Assembly: GCF_024362695.1 (NCBI RefSeq)
Contig: NC_065417.1
Coordinates: 14,997,001 to 15,061,000 of the forward strand
Length of the DNA: 64,000 nt
Direction: 5' to 3'
Source of the DNA: Pectinophora gossypiella
Taxonomy: Eukaryota; Arthropoda; Insecta; Lepidoptera; Gelechiidae
Part shown: positions 9,374-19,034 of the stretch, in pieces
Position numbering within the stretch: position 1 is the stretch's first letter
Layout of the letters: each line of letters begins with the position of its first letter
Translations under genes and position numbers: made by a program
Notes under the pieces: model-generated
Databases searched by the model: none
Seen by the model: the letters and a program-made list of their open reading frames with translations, nothing else
What the model was told of the DNA's origin: nothing

Positions 9374-9510
9374 ACAGGGTGTTAGTGACATCGGAATACT
9401 GAGGGGGATGACTCGGGCCATTTTTCTGAGATAATATCAAGTGGAATTTTCCGTTATCATGGTCTGAATCATCCCTCAAAGTTTTCGTTACGATGCCACT
9501 AACACCCTGT
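9374..9510. mobile_element. Compact foldback element, family L
   Basis: 137 bp from ACAGGGTGTTAGTGACATC to CACTAACACCCTGT; the two halves are imperfect reverse complements and meet near GTGGAATTTTCC. The cleanest short copy of the family in this window. Confidence 0.7.
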
Positions 9511-9924
9511 ATAATGTCTCTTCCTAAATAAACCCCTTTGATTATGTAGTACTAAGTATTTTGCCATTAAATAACACATACATAAATAATTATAATCCAT
9601 AAACAATTTCCCTAACACCTCTCGTTTAATCAGCTTCAAATTCCATGCATCTACATGTAAATCTTAGTAAATGAAGCCATAGCTCACTGCGATAGGTTTA
9701 TTCGTTAATTGCGCGTGCGCCGAACCTGTTATTACCGCAGTAATGGCCAATACTCCGGCCATTGTGGCGCTGTCAGTGAGAGAAATATTTTGTAATACAT
9801 GACCCTACGTAATGCAATGAACACCTAGCCATACCTATAGGTGTTATAAGTACGTCTATACTTTATTGCTAGTTTTATAAATTATCAGTTATTTTGTTGG
9901 GTTCAGATTAGGTTAAGTTAGGTT
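9511..9924. other. No gene; NRF-1-like GCGCGTGCGCC at 9714-9724
   Basis: AT-rich except for a CpG-containing patch at 9705-9780. No frame or splice pattern seen. Confidence 0.4.
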
Positions 9925-10103
9925 AGGGAAGCCTTTGGAAGGTTCGTTAAGCCGATGGACTCAGTTACTACTTTTTGATGTATGTACGTAGTCGTTACAT
10001 GAGCCATGTCAGGGGCCTTTGGCGGCTCAATAATAACCCTGTCACCACGGTTGATGGGGTTGGTAATTCACACACACAACCTCACACAACCCATACGATA
10101 GAA
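9925..10103 (+). repeat. SINE family A, 3' two thirds
   Basis: Central domain (GGAAGGTTCGTTAAGCCGAT) through GTCGTTACATGAGCCATGTC and GGGGCCTTTGGCGGCTCAAT to CCCATACGATAGA. Confidence 0.7.
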
Positions 10104-10427
10104 AATTAAGATTGTTTTTTCAAAAAGAAGATTTTAACAAAAGCCATCAAACTTCCAAAGCCCTAAGTCATCTCCAAACCAGAACTCCACAATTCAGAAT
10201 ACAGTTACCAGGCTTATCCATAAAACCTGCATGTACTATCATAGTAACACATGTTGTGAACGCCAGGTCGGAGGTCGCTGCGAGGCGGATGGCTCGCCAT
10301 GGGTATTCTGCACCACGATTCACGTATATACATTCATACATATAAACTCACACCCGCATTCCCTACAGGTGCGGTCAGAGAAACAAGTAATCAGACAATT
10401 AGCAGGTGTTAGTCTTTGCTTAAACGT
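10104..10427. other. No gene; degenerate retroposon-like sequence
   Basis: Frames of 77 and 104 codons here overlap repeat-like sequence (CATACATATAAACTCACACC resembles other retroposon tails in the window) and run into the family D fragment, so I do not call them genes. Confidence 0.4.
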
Positions 10428-10539
10428 CATCATCATCTTCCTAGCGTTATCCCGTTTTTCACAAGGTCCGCTTACCTTACCTGAAGATTTGACAGGTACG
10501 GTTTTTTACAGAAGCGACTGCCTGTCTGACCTTCTAACC
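10428..10539 (-). repeat. SINE family D, 3' half, left of the BEL element
   Basis: Reverse of the family D end (CATCATCATCTTCCTAGCG to GACTGCCTGTCTGACCTTCTAACC). The missing continuation CGCGAAGG...CCAGCCCAATATGGG is found at 17191-17244, on the other side of the BEL element. Confidence 0.85.
10535..10539. repeat. Target site duplication TAACC (left)
   Basis: Matches TAACC at 17186-17190. Five bases is the usual BEL/Pao target duplication length. Confidence 0.9.
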
Positions 10540-11003
10540 TGTTAAGGCGCTGGAGTTTTGTATTATTATTAATAGAAATTGGTTTTATTTTCGCTAAATA
10601 AATAGGCAGTGGCAGAAAGAGGAAAGGATTTCAAGGACTCACCTCGTGGTTACGATAAAATCCAAATTGGGGAGGCCTCCCGTGGAACAAAGGTGGAAGT
10701 CCTATTCCACTAACACCACACCAAATATCACTTCACTGTAGCTCTTTATTCACTGAAATTATGTAGTTTTCCCGATATTTTGGGGAACTCGAAACGTGCG
10801 CGGACGCGGTCAATTAGCAACTGGTTTTGTTTTCTTCGCTTCCGGCCTTCCGGTGAGAAAGGGGTAAGGAGCGAGACAGGTAATGGATGCGCACATACGT
10901 GCGAAAGGGATGGGAATAGCCACTGCCTATTAACTAGATTTAAGAGCATTATATTTTTTGTTTCTTTTTACAGCTTTGGAATTTATAATATTTGGCCAAA
11001 CCA
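10540..11003 (-). repeat. 3' LTR of the BEL/Pao element
   Basis: 464 bp, equal in length to the other LTR. By eye they differ only where TATTTTCGCT here is TATTTTTGCT in the other. Read on the minus strand it begins TGGTTTGGCC and ends CGCCTTAACA. An AATAAA polyadenylation signal lies at 10745-10750 (reverse strand). Confidence 0.93.
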
Positions 11004-11013
11004 TGCCCCCCGG
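11004..11013 (-). other. Probable polypurine tract
   Basis: Directly beside the 3' LTR the minus strand reads CCCGGGGGGCA. A G-run at this place is the expected primer for plus-strand DNA synthesis, though it is short. Confidence 0.5.
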
Positions 11014-11366
11014 GTTGACAGGACAAAGTCCTTCAATAAAAAACCCCCAAAATTACCTAATTTGCAAGTTTATTTTTTTTTTTAGTGAGTTATTACTTAT
11101 TAAGCTATTTGAAGTAGTTTAGTTTAAAGTACATTTTGTCCTAATTTAACTATTATTTATTTTACTGTTTTATTTATAATTTATAAGGTGAAATTGTTAT
11201 CTTTAATACGGGTTTTAAGTTATTGAACTATTGTTTACTTTACAATTTATATTAGTTAAATTTTTATTTTATTTTTATCAAAGATGTATAATTAGAGTTT
11301 ATTGATACTAACAAAGATAATATTATTTTATTTACTTCTAAGAATAATTAAGCGGACTGTATAAAA
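11014..11366 (-). other. 3' untranslated region of the BEL/Pao element
   Basis: AT-rich sequence between the gag-pol stop codon and the polypurine tract. No frame of note on either strand. Confidence 0.7.
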
Positions 11367-14300
11367 TTACTGATTAGGGAGTGGAAAAACCTTCACAGTT
11401 GGTCGACGATAGATTCCAGATTTAGTCTGGACATCCACAACTCTGACTATGCCATCTTTTCCGGGAAACGTTTGTTTAATAACGCCTAGAGGCCAATCCA
11501 ACGGAGCACTATTGTCAGACTTAAGAAGCACTACGGTACCCGTTTGAATAGGTTTTCCAGTTTTCAACCATTTATTACGAACTTGTAAGGTGTTAAGATA
11601 TTCAATCTTCCACCTTTTCCAAAAGGATTGAACCATACTGTCAACTATACGTTTCCTTTGGAGCAGAGTGACCTTCTGATTTGACAAATCTTCCACCGGG
11701 AGTGACTTTAATGGCGTCATTACCAAAAAATGTGATGGAGTTAAAGCCAACGGTTCAGCAGGATCACTACTTAACACGGTTAGAGGACGAGAGTTTAGAA
11801 TCGCTTCGATTTGGACGAGTAAAGTCGTCATTTCCTCGAAGGTAAGCAACTGATTGCCAACTACTCTGGCTAAGTGAGATTTAACGCCTTTGACATTACT
11901 CTCCCATAGCCCTCCGAAGTGAGGTGCCGACGCTGGATTAAACTTCCATTCAATGCGATGTTCGCGCAACTCATTGGCAAATTTATCCTTATATTCCTCC
12001 GATTCGAGCAATGCAAAAACTTCATTAAGGTGTGTTTTCGCGCCAATAAAATTGGTGCCACAATCCGAATACATTACCGAGACCGGGCCACGGCGGGACA
12101 AAAAACGTTTAAACGCATTCATGAAGCAGTCAGTGCTCAGGTCAGGAGACAACTCAATATGTACTGCCTTAGTAACAAGGCATATGAATAAGCATATATA
12201 AGCCTTCTGGCTGCGCACACCACGGCGACGAAACGGCAAAACCTGCAATGGTCCGGCGTAATCCACTCCGGTGTGACAGAATGCTTTCGCTTCCTGTACC
12301 CTACAGGCCGGCAAACTTGCCATCAAGGGGTGATCGTTTCGCGGTTTCACCTTGAAACAGACATTACACTGTTGCACACGTTTACGCACTATATTTCGCG
12401 CAGCTAGAATCCAGTATCTTTGCCTTAATAAAGACATAAGCAACTGGGGACCAGCGTGCAAGTATTTCCGGTGATAATGATCAATGATAAGATCAACAAT
12501 GCGATCTTTGCGAGGGAGCATTATTGGATGCTGACTATTATAGTTCAGATCCGCATTAGTAAGTCTCCCGCCGACACGCAAAACTCTATCTTCGAGGAAA
12601 GCATTAAGCTTCATAAGCGCAGGTGTCATTTTGTCTCCCGACTGAGCACTGACTATGTCATTGCGAAAGTGTGCCGATTGAAGGTCTCTTAACACTGCCA
12701 ATTCGGCTTGCTCTAAATGAGATACTTCAAACTTATTCGGTAACTTCTTAACGAAGCGGAGAACATACACCACAATCCGCAGTAACTTTGGCCATGAAGA
12801 GACGCGTGCTGCGAGTTCGCCGAAGACACGAGGCGACGTGTGACAGCCTAATGGGGCGGTAGTGACTAATACATTAGGTTTCATTTCCGGTGCTTCATCG
12901 ACAGACGCGGGATCGAAGGGGTGAACCGGCCATTCAGTGAGTGATGAATAACAAAACTGCGGCCCTGCGAACCACAATGGATGCACGACCAATTGCGTAG
13001 GGGTTAAACCTCTCGACAGGCAATCAGCGGGGTTATCTTTCCCCGGTATGTGATGAAAGCAACAGGGATCTAACTTGTCGTGAATTTGTGCTACTCTATT
13101 CGCCACGAAAGTATGCCAACGCGTGGGGGACGAGTGAATCCAAGCGAGCGCCACGGTACTATCAGTAAACGCAAATATATTATCAATCTTACAGCGTGAA
13201 GAGTAAGTATCAATGACTACACGCATTAATTTTGCCAATATGACGTTCGCACACAACTCCATCCTCGCGAGGGTAATGACAGTTTTAGACGGTGCCACCT
13301 TGGATTTCGCGCACACTAGATTAACTGCTGTACGATTCGTATCCGGGAAATAGACATGTAAGTACACTACGCCTCCGTAGGCATTTTCCGAGGCGTCAGC
13401 AAAACCTAGCACGGATACTATGGCACCATCATTAACACCTACGTGCCGCGGTAATCTAACAGACTCGAGAAACGGTAATTCGGCTTCAAACTGTTGCCAC
13501 AAAGACATAATCTTCGGGGGTGGAGTCTCATCCCAATCGACATTGGCTTGCCACAGTGATTTTAAAATTAATTTAGCGAGCAGTATAACCGGCGCCACCA
13601 ATCCTACCAAGTCCCATAATCGAGCAATAGTGGATAGAATATTGCGCTTGGTGCACACGCGCGGCTCCGTATTAACACTGAACGTGAAGACGTCATCTGC
13701 CGGTACCCAATGGAGTCCTAGAATTTTGAGCTGACTCTCCGGACTGAACTCGACCGCCTCCGAGACGCGATGCGAGACCGGGATGCTCTCTAGTACCTCG
13801 GGTGAGTTACTCGAAAACTTGACCAAGTCGAACCCTCCAGCCGCAAACAAGTCGATCAGCTGATTCGAGAGTTCAACGCCCTCAGCCACTGAGGAGCAGC
13901 TAGTGGCTAAGTCGTCCATATAAATGTCCGCCTTAGCGACAGCTGCAGCCGCGGGGAAGCGCTCAAGTTCATCCTCGGCGAGTCGACGCACTGTGCGTAT
14001 TGCCAAATAAGGACTACAGCATAACCCGAAGGGAACACGTGTCATTTCGAACACGGTAATGGGCTCATTGGGATCAAACCGATATAATAAACGCTGGAAG
14101 CGCCTGTCGTCGTTGTCGACTAAAATGCGCAAATACATTTGACGGATATCGGCACTTAACGCGATGGCGTGCAAACGAAATTTAAGTAATATCTGAAATA
14201 AATCGTTTTGCAAGTTAGGGCCCGTATATAATACGTCATTTAACGACTTTCCTGACGTAGTAGGATTACTAGCATTTAGCACTACTCGTAATTTGGTAGT

Positions 14301-16643
14301 ACTCTTATCTGTGCGCACTACGCCGTGGTGGGGTATTACGTACTGATTATTACCGGAATTAACCTCCGCAACAGTACCAACCGGTTGGATATAATTTTTC
14401 TGTAAGTATTCCACAAATACGTTATCATATTCCTGTTTAACAGTATTATTTAATGATAACTTCCGTTCTAATGCCAAATACCTACGCTCAGCTGCCGGCA
14501 TCGAGATACCAAGGACAGACGGGTCTTCACGGAAAGGCAGCGAAACAATATAACGCCCGTTACTATCGCGGCGAGTAGTATCGCAATAATAATTTTCGCA
14601 TTTTTGCTCTTCCATCGTGAGAATATTAGGTGCATTAGGCACTTCCTCTAATTCGAAAAAACGATTCATGCGAGTTTCGAATGGCTCATCCACAGTACAA
14701 CAAAGCGCGCGAGCGGCATTTTGAACGATTTCTTCAGTGGGGGCCCGACCAATTATTACGTAACCTAATGAGGTTTCAATCGCGACGGGCTCATCATCGG
14801 CGCGGGAGACCCTATTTTGCCCCAGAATACGGGAGAATACAACCGAGCCTAGAATCAGGTCTATTTTAGCGGGAGTGAAATAGTCACTGTCCGCGAGATC
14901 AAGATTATTTAAGTAATTTAAGCGCGCGACGTCTATCTTAGCGGTTGGTAATTCGCTCGTGATACAATCTACCACTAATGGCTTAATATTTAACCTGACC
15001 GACTCATCAAAGCGAGATTGAATATTTAGACAGGTAACACCTTCAATAGGATTAGGTATGTCACCTACACCCGAGATATATTTAGTCTGCGGCTCATACA
15101 ATTTTAAATTCAAACGCTTACAACATTCAGTTGTAATCAAATCGCGTTGCGAACCACTATCTAATAGCGCGCGTAACGTAAACAATCTTCCGTCGGCATT
15201 TCTTACGGAACATTGAATAGTACCGAGAAGGACGCAGGATGTATTCTCACTATTCCGGGGGTGCGGGCGGTCGCGGGGGCGGGTATCGCTTCGGTCAAGC
15301 TCGCACGCGTCGAGTGCACACATCGTCACAGGGCCGAACTCGGGAGCCGGAGTTGTGTGGGTCGTTTCCGTTACGTTAGCAATAATAGATGTTTTATTAA
15401 AATGAAGTAAACTGTGGTGACTTTTGCCACATTCAGAGCAACGACATGAATTATCACATTTTAAAATCGTGTGAAGGTGACTCAAGCAATTTACACATGA
15501 TTTATTAGCCTTTACTATTTTGTATCGCTCATTAGGAGTCATCAAAAGAAACTTTTGACATTTTGTCAAATCAGAATGATCACTCCGTCCACATGACGGG
15601 CACTTAGATTGTTCAGACACATTAACAAATGTCTTGACGCTATTCGAACGGGTAGCGGATCCTGCCGATGACTGTGCGGGGGGTCTACGTACCTGAGTAC
15701 TGCCCGCTTTCGTACTTGAAGAAGAAAATGTAACTGAATGCGCGCGCTGCATGATACGCGAGTGTTCACGAACGAAAACAATGAAATCGGTACACGTTGG
15801 AGCGGTCTTATTAGTATGACATTTAAGTTCATATTCCTTTACCACTTCCAATCCGACCTTTTTGCACGCAATATAAATAAACAAGAAATCCTCCAAATTA
15901 TCGAGTTTTAATTGTTTCAATGCGGAATATATAGATGAAAATTTATCTATGAACTCCTCAATGTGCGCGGGCGTGTATTCCTTCAAGTTAGGTAAATTAA
16001 ATAACTTATCCAAGTACGAAGCGGCCAGCACGCGCTTGTCATTGTATTTAGCGACCAATGCTTTCCATATTATAGGGTAATTATCGGCGGTAGGCAAAGC
16101 ACCTTCACAAATACCTAAAGCCTTGCCCTTCAAAGTCCCCATTAAATAGTGAATTTTCTCACCATCGGAAAGATCCGGGTTTTCGTGTATTAACACTTTA
16201 AAAGTTTCATAATAAATCGGCCACGAGTCGCTATTCCCGTCAAACGAACATAATTCTATTGTAGGCAATCTGCGTGAAGGTTTTTTCATTACGGATTTAC
16301 TCTCATCGACGCGGCTCGTACTTTGAGTCATTTGCGATAATTGATGAATTTTGTATTTAATCCGCGTGTATAACTGTTCAAACGCAATTAATGAACTATA
16401 ATTCGGTACAGGACCGTCCGGCAATGATATTTGCATTTGATTACGTTCTTCGATCGTGTTATTAAAGTCAGTCCGAAGTAAATCTACAGTGAAGGAATCG
16501 GCTAAGAAATTATCTATTTTCACCTCATCTTGGCCAATATGTGCCATTGAATCGTGAATGGTTTGTATTCGGCCATAGATCGCGCTTAATTTATTTTGTA
16601 TTTTTTGTAAGCGGAGATCGGAAATTTCCGCCTCGTCCGGCAT
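11367..16643 (-). CDS. BEL/Pao Gag-Pol polyprotein, intact (1758 aa)
   Basis: The frame encodes all proteins needed for retrotransposition of the element through cytoplasmic particles. Gag spans about residues 1-410: an N-terminal coiled region, a DUF1759-like segment around 125-300, and cysteine/histidine knuckles at C348/C351/H356/C362, C383/C386/H391/C396 and C402/C405. The aspartic protease has its DSG motif near 495. Reverse transcriptase spans about 740-1000, with ADI near 831 and YMDD at 908-911. RNase H shows FADAS near 1081, E1129 and D1161. The integrase has an H-H-C-C zinc site (H1391/H1396/C1426/C1429) and catalytic D1461, D1527 and E1581. A DUF5641-like tail ends the protein (about 1660-1755). 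There is no stop, frameshift or missing catalytic residue. The start is the first ATG after the leader, 79 bases inside the 5' LTR. Gag and Pol share one frame, common in BEL/Pao. Length is normal for the family. Confidence 0.96.
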   Translation of the reverse strand: MPDEAEISDLRLQKIQNKLSAIYGRIQTIHDSMAHIGQDEVKIDNFLADSFTVDLLRTDFNNTIEERNQMQISLPDGPVPNYSSLIAFEQLYTRIKYKIHQLSQMTQSTSRVDESKSVMKKPSRRLPTIELCSFDGNSDSWPIYYETFKVLIHENPDLSDGEKIHYLMGTLKGKALGICEGALPTADNYPIIWKALVAKYNDKRVLAASYLDKLFNLPNLKEYTPAHIEEFIDKFSSIYSALKQLKLDNLEDFLFIYIACKKVGLEVVKEYELKCHTNKTAPTCTDFIVFVREHSRIMQRAHSVTFSSSSTKAGSTQVRRPPAQSSAGSATRSNSVKTFVNVSEQSKCPSCGRSDHSDLTKCQKFLLMTPNERYKIVKANKSCVNCLSHLHTILKCDNSCRCSECGKSHHSLLHFNKTSIIANVTETTHTTPAPEFGPVTMCALDACELDRSDTRPRDRPHPRNSENTSCVLLGTIQCSVRNADGRLFTLRALLDSGSQRDLITTECCKRLNLKLYEPQTKYISGVGDIPNPIEGVTCLNIQSRFDESVRLNIKPLVVDCITSELPTAKIDVARLNYLNNLDLADSDYFTPAKIDLILGSVVFSRILGQNRVSRADDEPVAIETSLGYVIIGRAPTEEIVQNAARALCCTVDEPFETRMNRFFELEEVPNAPNILTMEEQKCENYYCDTTRRDSNGRYIVSLPFREDPSVLGISMPAAERRYLALERKLSLNNTVKQEYDNVFVEYLQKNYIQPVGTVAEVNSGNNQYVIPHHGVVRTDKSTTKLRVVLNASNPTTSGKSLNDVLYTGPNLQNDLFQILLKFRLHAIALSADIRQMYLRILVDNDDRRFQRLLYRFDPNEPITVFEMTRVPFGLCCSPYLAIRTVRRLAEDELERFPAAAAVAKADIYMDDLATSCSSVAEGVELSNQLIDLFAAGGFDLVKFSSNSPEVLESIPVSHRVSEAVEFSPESQLKILGLHWVPADDVFTFSVNTEPRVCTKRNILSTIARLWDLVGLVAPVILLAKLILKSLWQANVDWDETPPPKIMSLWQQFEAELPFLESVRLPRHVGVNDGAIVSVLGFADASENAYGGVVYLHVYFPDTNRTAVNLVCAKSKVAPSKTVITLARMELCANVILAKLMRVVIDTYSSRCKIDNIFAFTDSTVALAWIHSSPTRWHTFVANRVAQIHDKLDPCCFHHIPGKDNPADCLSRGLTPTQLVVHPLWFAGPQFCYSSLTEWPVHPFDPASVDEAPEMKPNVLVTTAPLGCHTSPRVFGELAARVSSWPKLLRIVVYVLRFVKKLPNKFEVSHLEQAELAVLRDLQSAHFRNDIVSAQSGDKMTPALMKLNAFLEDRVLRVGGRLTNADLNYNSQHPIMLPRKDRIVDLIIDHYHRKYLHAGPQLLMSLLRQRYWILAARNIVRKRVQQCNVCFKVKPRNDHPLMASLPACRVQEAKAFCHTGVDYAGPLQVLPFRRRGVRSQKAYICLFICLVTKAVHIELSPDLSTDCFMNAFKRFLSRRGPVSVMYSDCGTNFIGAKTHLNEVFALLESEEYKDKFANELREHRIEWKFNPASAPHFGGLWESNVKGVKSHLARVVGNQLLTFEEMTTLLVQIEAILNSRPLTVLSSDPAEPLALTPSHFLVMTPLKSLPVEDLSNQKVTLLQRKRIVDSMVQSFWKRWKIEYLNTLQVRNKWLKTGKPIQTGTVVLLKSDNSAPLDWPLGVIKQTFPGKDGIVRVVDVQTKSGIYRRPTVKVFPLPNQ

Positions 16644-16721
16644 TTTGGAACAATGTGGCGGAAAACACTATCACCGAAATCTAAATTAATCTTATAGAAT
16701 CCGGGTCGGATGGACCAATTA
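16644..16721 (-). other. 5' leader of the BEL/Pao element
   Basis: Seventy-eight bases between the 5' LTR and the first ATG of gag-pol. It includes the primer-binding site and no upstream ATG frame of note. Confidence 0.7.
16697..16717 (-). other. Probable tRNA primer-binding site
   Basis: Four bases inside the 5' LTR the minus strand reads TGGTCCATCCGACCCGG..., starting with the TGG that pairs with a tRNA CCA end; its complement (GAATCCGGGTC...) looks like a T arm plus acceptor stem. I cannot assign the tRNA identity by eye. Confidence 0.65.
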
Positions 16722-17185
16722 TGTTAAGGCGCTGGAGTTTTGTATTATTATTAATAGAAATTGGTTTTATTTTTGCTAAATAAATAGGCAGTGGCAGAAA
16801 GAGGAAAGGATTTCAAGGACTCACCTCGTGGTTACGATAAAATCCAAATTGGGGAGGCCTCCCGTGGAACAAAGGTGGAAGTCCTATTCCACTAACACCA
16901 CACCAAATATCACTTCACTGTAGCTCTTTATTCACTGAAATTATGTAGTTTTCCCGATATTTTGGGGAACTCGAAACGTGCGCGGACGCGGTCAATTAGC
17001 AACTGGTTTTGTTTTCTTCGCTTCCGGCCTTCCGGTGAGAAAGGGGTAAGGAGCGAGACAGGTAATGGATGCGCACATACGTGCGAAAGGGATGGGAATA
17101 GCCACTGCCTATTAACTAGATTTAAGAGCATTATATTTTTTGTTTCTTTTTACAGCTTTGGAATTTATAATATTTGGCCAAACCA
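16722..17185 (-). repeat. 5' LTR of the BEL/Pao element
   Basis: 464 bp, essentially identical to the 3' LTR. Ends are TG...CA on the minus strand. AATAAA (reverse strand 16927-16932) lies inside, so the LTR supplies both promoter and polyadenylation functions by family precedent. A 67-codon sense frame (16928-17131) is conserved in both LTRs only because they are near-identical. Confidence 0.93.
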
Positions 17186-17244
17186 TAACCCGCGAAGGCA
17201 GAACCAGCCCAATATGGGTTAGGTCACAAACCTCCTAAATGCAA
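17186..17244 (-). repeat. TAACC duplication and 5' half of the split SINE D
   Basis: TAACC (17186-17190) repeats 10535-10539; the following CGCGAAGGCAGAACCAGCCC and AATATGGGTTAGGTCAC continue the SINE D interrupted at 10539. The SINE itself is 5'-truncated here. Confidence 0.85.
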
Positions 17245-17522
17245 GAAAAAATTAGTCAAGTGATTTGAAAATTATATTTTTTTGTAATGGAAAAGCTTTT
17301 TCTTCACACTACCCCGAATCGTCATAGAATTATACACATACATACATACATACATAAATTTCCATCTGTAATTACTAATACGGTGGCCAGAGCCATAATA
17401 AGTAATTAAAGGCAAATTGCAGCCATTATTGATACGAAATTCTAAGATGGATAATAATATGATGAACCTTATGGCTAATAAAAATTGTCCATCATGATAG
17501 AAAAGACAAAATCCCTCTGTCA
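17245..17522 (-). repeat. Spacer and family Q repeat (17336-17522)
   Basis: A CATA tandem run (17336-17355) is followed by AGAGCCATAATAAGTAATTA, GGCAAATTGCAGCCATTATT and AGACAAAATCCCTCTGTC, matching 9190..9369. The 101-codon antisense frame over it is not a gene. Confidence 0.5.
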
Positions 17523-18605
17523 AAATAACTTGGGGAAATAACTTGATCAGAAAGATTGTTGACTCACACGACTTCAATAATACTTAAAACATAATATTAG
17601 ACTTCAAAAATATTAAACAAATTTATTCTATTTTCAAAATGTGTCTTTCATTTTTGCGCGAATTATTCCATATTTAAAATTATTTATTAATGTATTCGGA
17701 CTTTGGCGTATTATAAAGCAGCAGATATGAGAATGGTCTCCCTATCGACCTGGGCAGTAAATGGTTCGTGTTTTAGTATTATTGTGGTGTGTGAGATCGA
17801 GCAGTGTGGCCTGAACTGGACCTGTGAATCTTGCCAAATGACACCTGATTGCCTGGTTCATGTAGGCATAGAATAAAGAATAATAAAATACCATAACATA
17901 GCATCACCTGTGTATCCTCGAAAGGTTAGGCAAAGTACCCACTCCTCATCAGTTATGTTTACAACCCATGACGAAATTAAAACTTATTTAAAATCTTTTT
18001 TAAAACATACCGAAAATTTGAGTTTGGAACACATTAGCGCCATAATTATGATCATGCGAAAGCTCCCAAAAGCCATTGCTAGCTAGATAAAATAGGGGCT
18101 GATTGATACCACGTGGTATCAATATTATCTGAAAGACGAATCCAGTGGTTTAGAGCCAAAACCGGGATTCGAATTCTTCGAACAATTATGGTCATTATCA
18201 AACTTATCACAAAACAAATAATAAAGAGAATACCAAAAACTTAGACCGCACCATTTAAAGACTTCCGCGACAACAGTAGTACAGTCGCAAATTCTGCATA
18301 GAATTATTATGACTTGTCAAATAGTTCCATTATAATTATTCGATTTCATTCGTGGCGCGGACCATTTTTAAATCTGAATTGTAGCGTTGACAGCAACTCC
18401 CCGAACGGCGTCTGCTTTACATCACGTCTGTCATTTACATGTACAATTCAAAACACAATTTTAATCACGATTACGATTTTTTTTCACTGAAATAATTGCA
18501 TTTTTAGACTTCGATTTTGTAATAAAGCGGTAAATTTCATTGTCATTTGTTTTACATTCAAGGATAGAATTTAACCAAAATAATAATTAGGTTCATATAC
18601 GTCTC
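17523..18605. other. No gene; tiny family F scraps
   Basis: AT-rich. 17890-17940 resembles the reversed end of family F (CATAACATAGCATCACCTGT) and 18138-18180 part of its interior. No credible exon. Confidence 0.4.
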
Positions 18606-18702
18606 AGGACTTCGTATCAACAATGGCTGCAAGATGGCTTTCATTACTTGTGGGTCTGCTCACCTTATTAGGGATTGTGAGCGTGATTTTATGTATGTAT
18701 TT
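18606..18702 (+). repeat. Family Q fragment
   Basis: CTTCGTATCAACAATGGCTG and TTAGGGATTGTGAGCGTG match the reverse of 9190..9369 and 17336..17522. Confidence 0.5.
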
Positions 18703-18705
18703 AGT

Positions 18706-19022
18706 CTTCTTCTTATCGTGCGTGTGGTGTCTGGTGTCAGGATTATTGCTGAGCCGCCAAGGGCCCCTGACATGGCTCATGTAACGACTACATACTTGCA
18801 TCAGTAAGTAGTAACCGGGACCAACGGCTTAACGTGCACTGTGTAACGTGTCCTTCTGAAGCACGGATCATCTTACTTTCAGACAATCAGGTGATCAGTC
18901 TGTAATGTCCTAACCAAACTAGGGATCACGAAGTGATTTTTGTGATATATCCCTACCGGAATTCGAACCCGGGGCCTCCAGATCGTGAGCCCAACGCTCA
19001 ACCACTGGGCCACGGAGGTCGT
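18706..19022 (-). mobile_element. SINE family A, full-length
   Basis: All parts are present: tail (reversed, CTTCTTCTTATCGTG), central domain, and a tRNA-like head with reversed box B (GGAATTCGAACCCGG) and box A (CTCAACCACTGGGCCACGGA). Flanked by TATGTATTTAGT / TATGTATTAAGT (18694-18705, 19023-19034), 11 of 12 identical. The 111-codon frame over it is spurious. Confidence 0.88.
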
Positions 19023-19034
19023 TATGTATTAAGT

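Larger units (their letters stand above)
10540..17185 (-). mobile_element. Complete BEL/Pao LTR retrotransposon
   Basis: The element is 6646 bp: 464-bp LTRs (10540-11003 and 16722-17185), a primer-binding site, one long gag-pol frame and a G-rich tract before the 3' LTR. It reads on the minus strand, so the right LTR is the 5' LTR. LTRs start TG and end CA. The BEL/Pao assignment rests on the gag/protease type, the YMDD reverse transcriptase followed by RNase H and an H2C2 integrase, and the 5-bp duplication. There is no second frame that could encode an envelope. It interrupts a SINE D copy and appears young. Confidence 0.95.

Noticed and set aside
10780..11085. 101-codon plus-strand frame (and its 86-codon twin at 16962..17222)
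   Set aside because: It is antisense to the LTR, exists twice only because the LTRs are identical, and extends into unrelated sequence differently in each copy.
11870..12201. Several frames of 60-90 codons within the BEL element, both strands
   Set aside because: They are shadows of the gag-pol frame in other frames.
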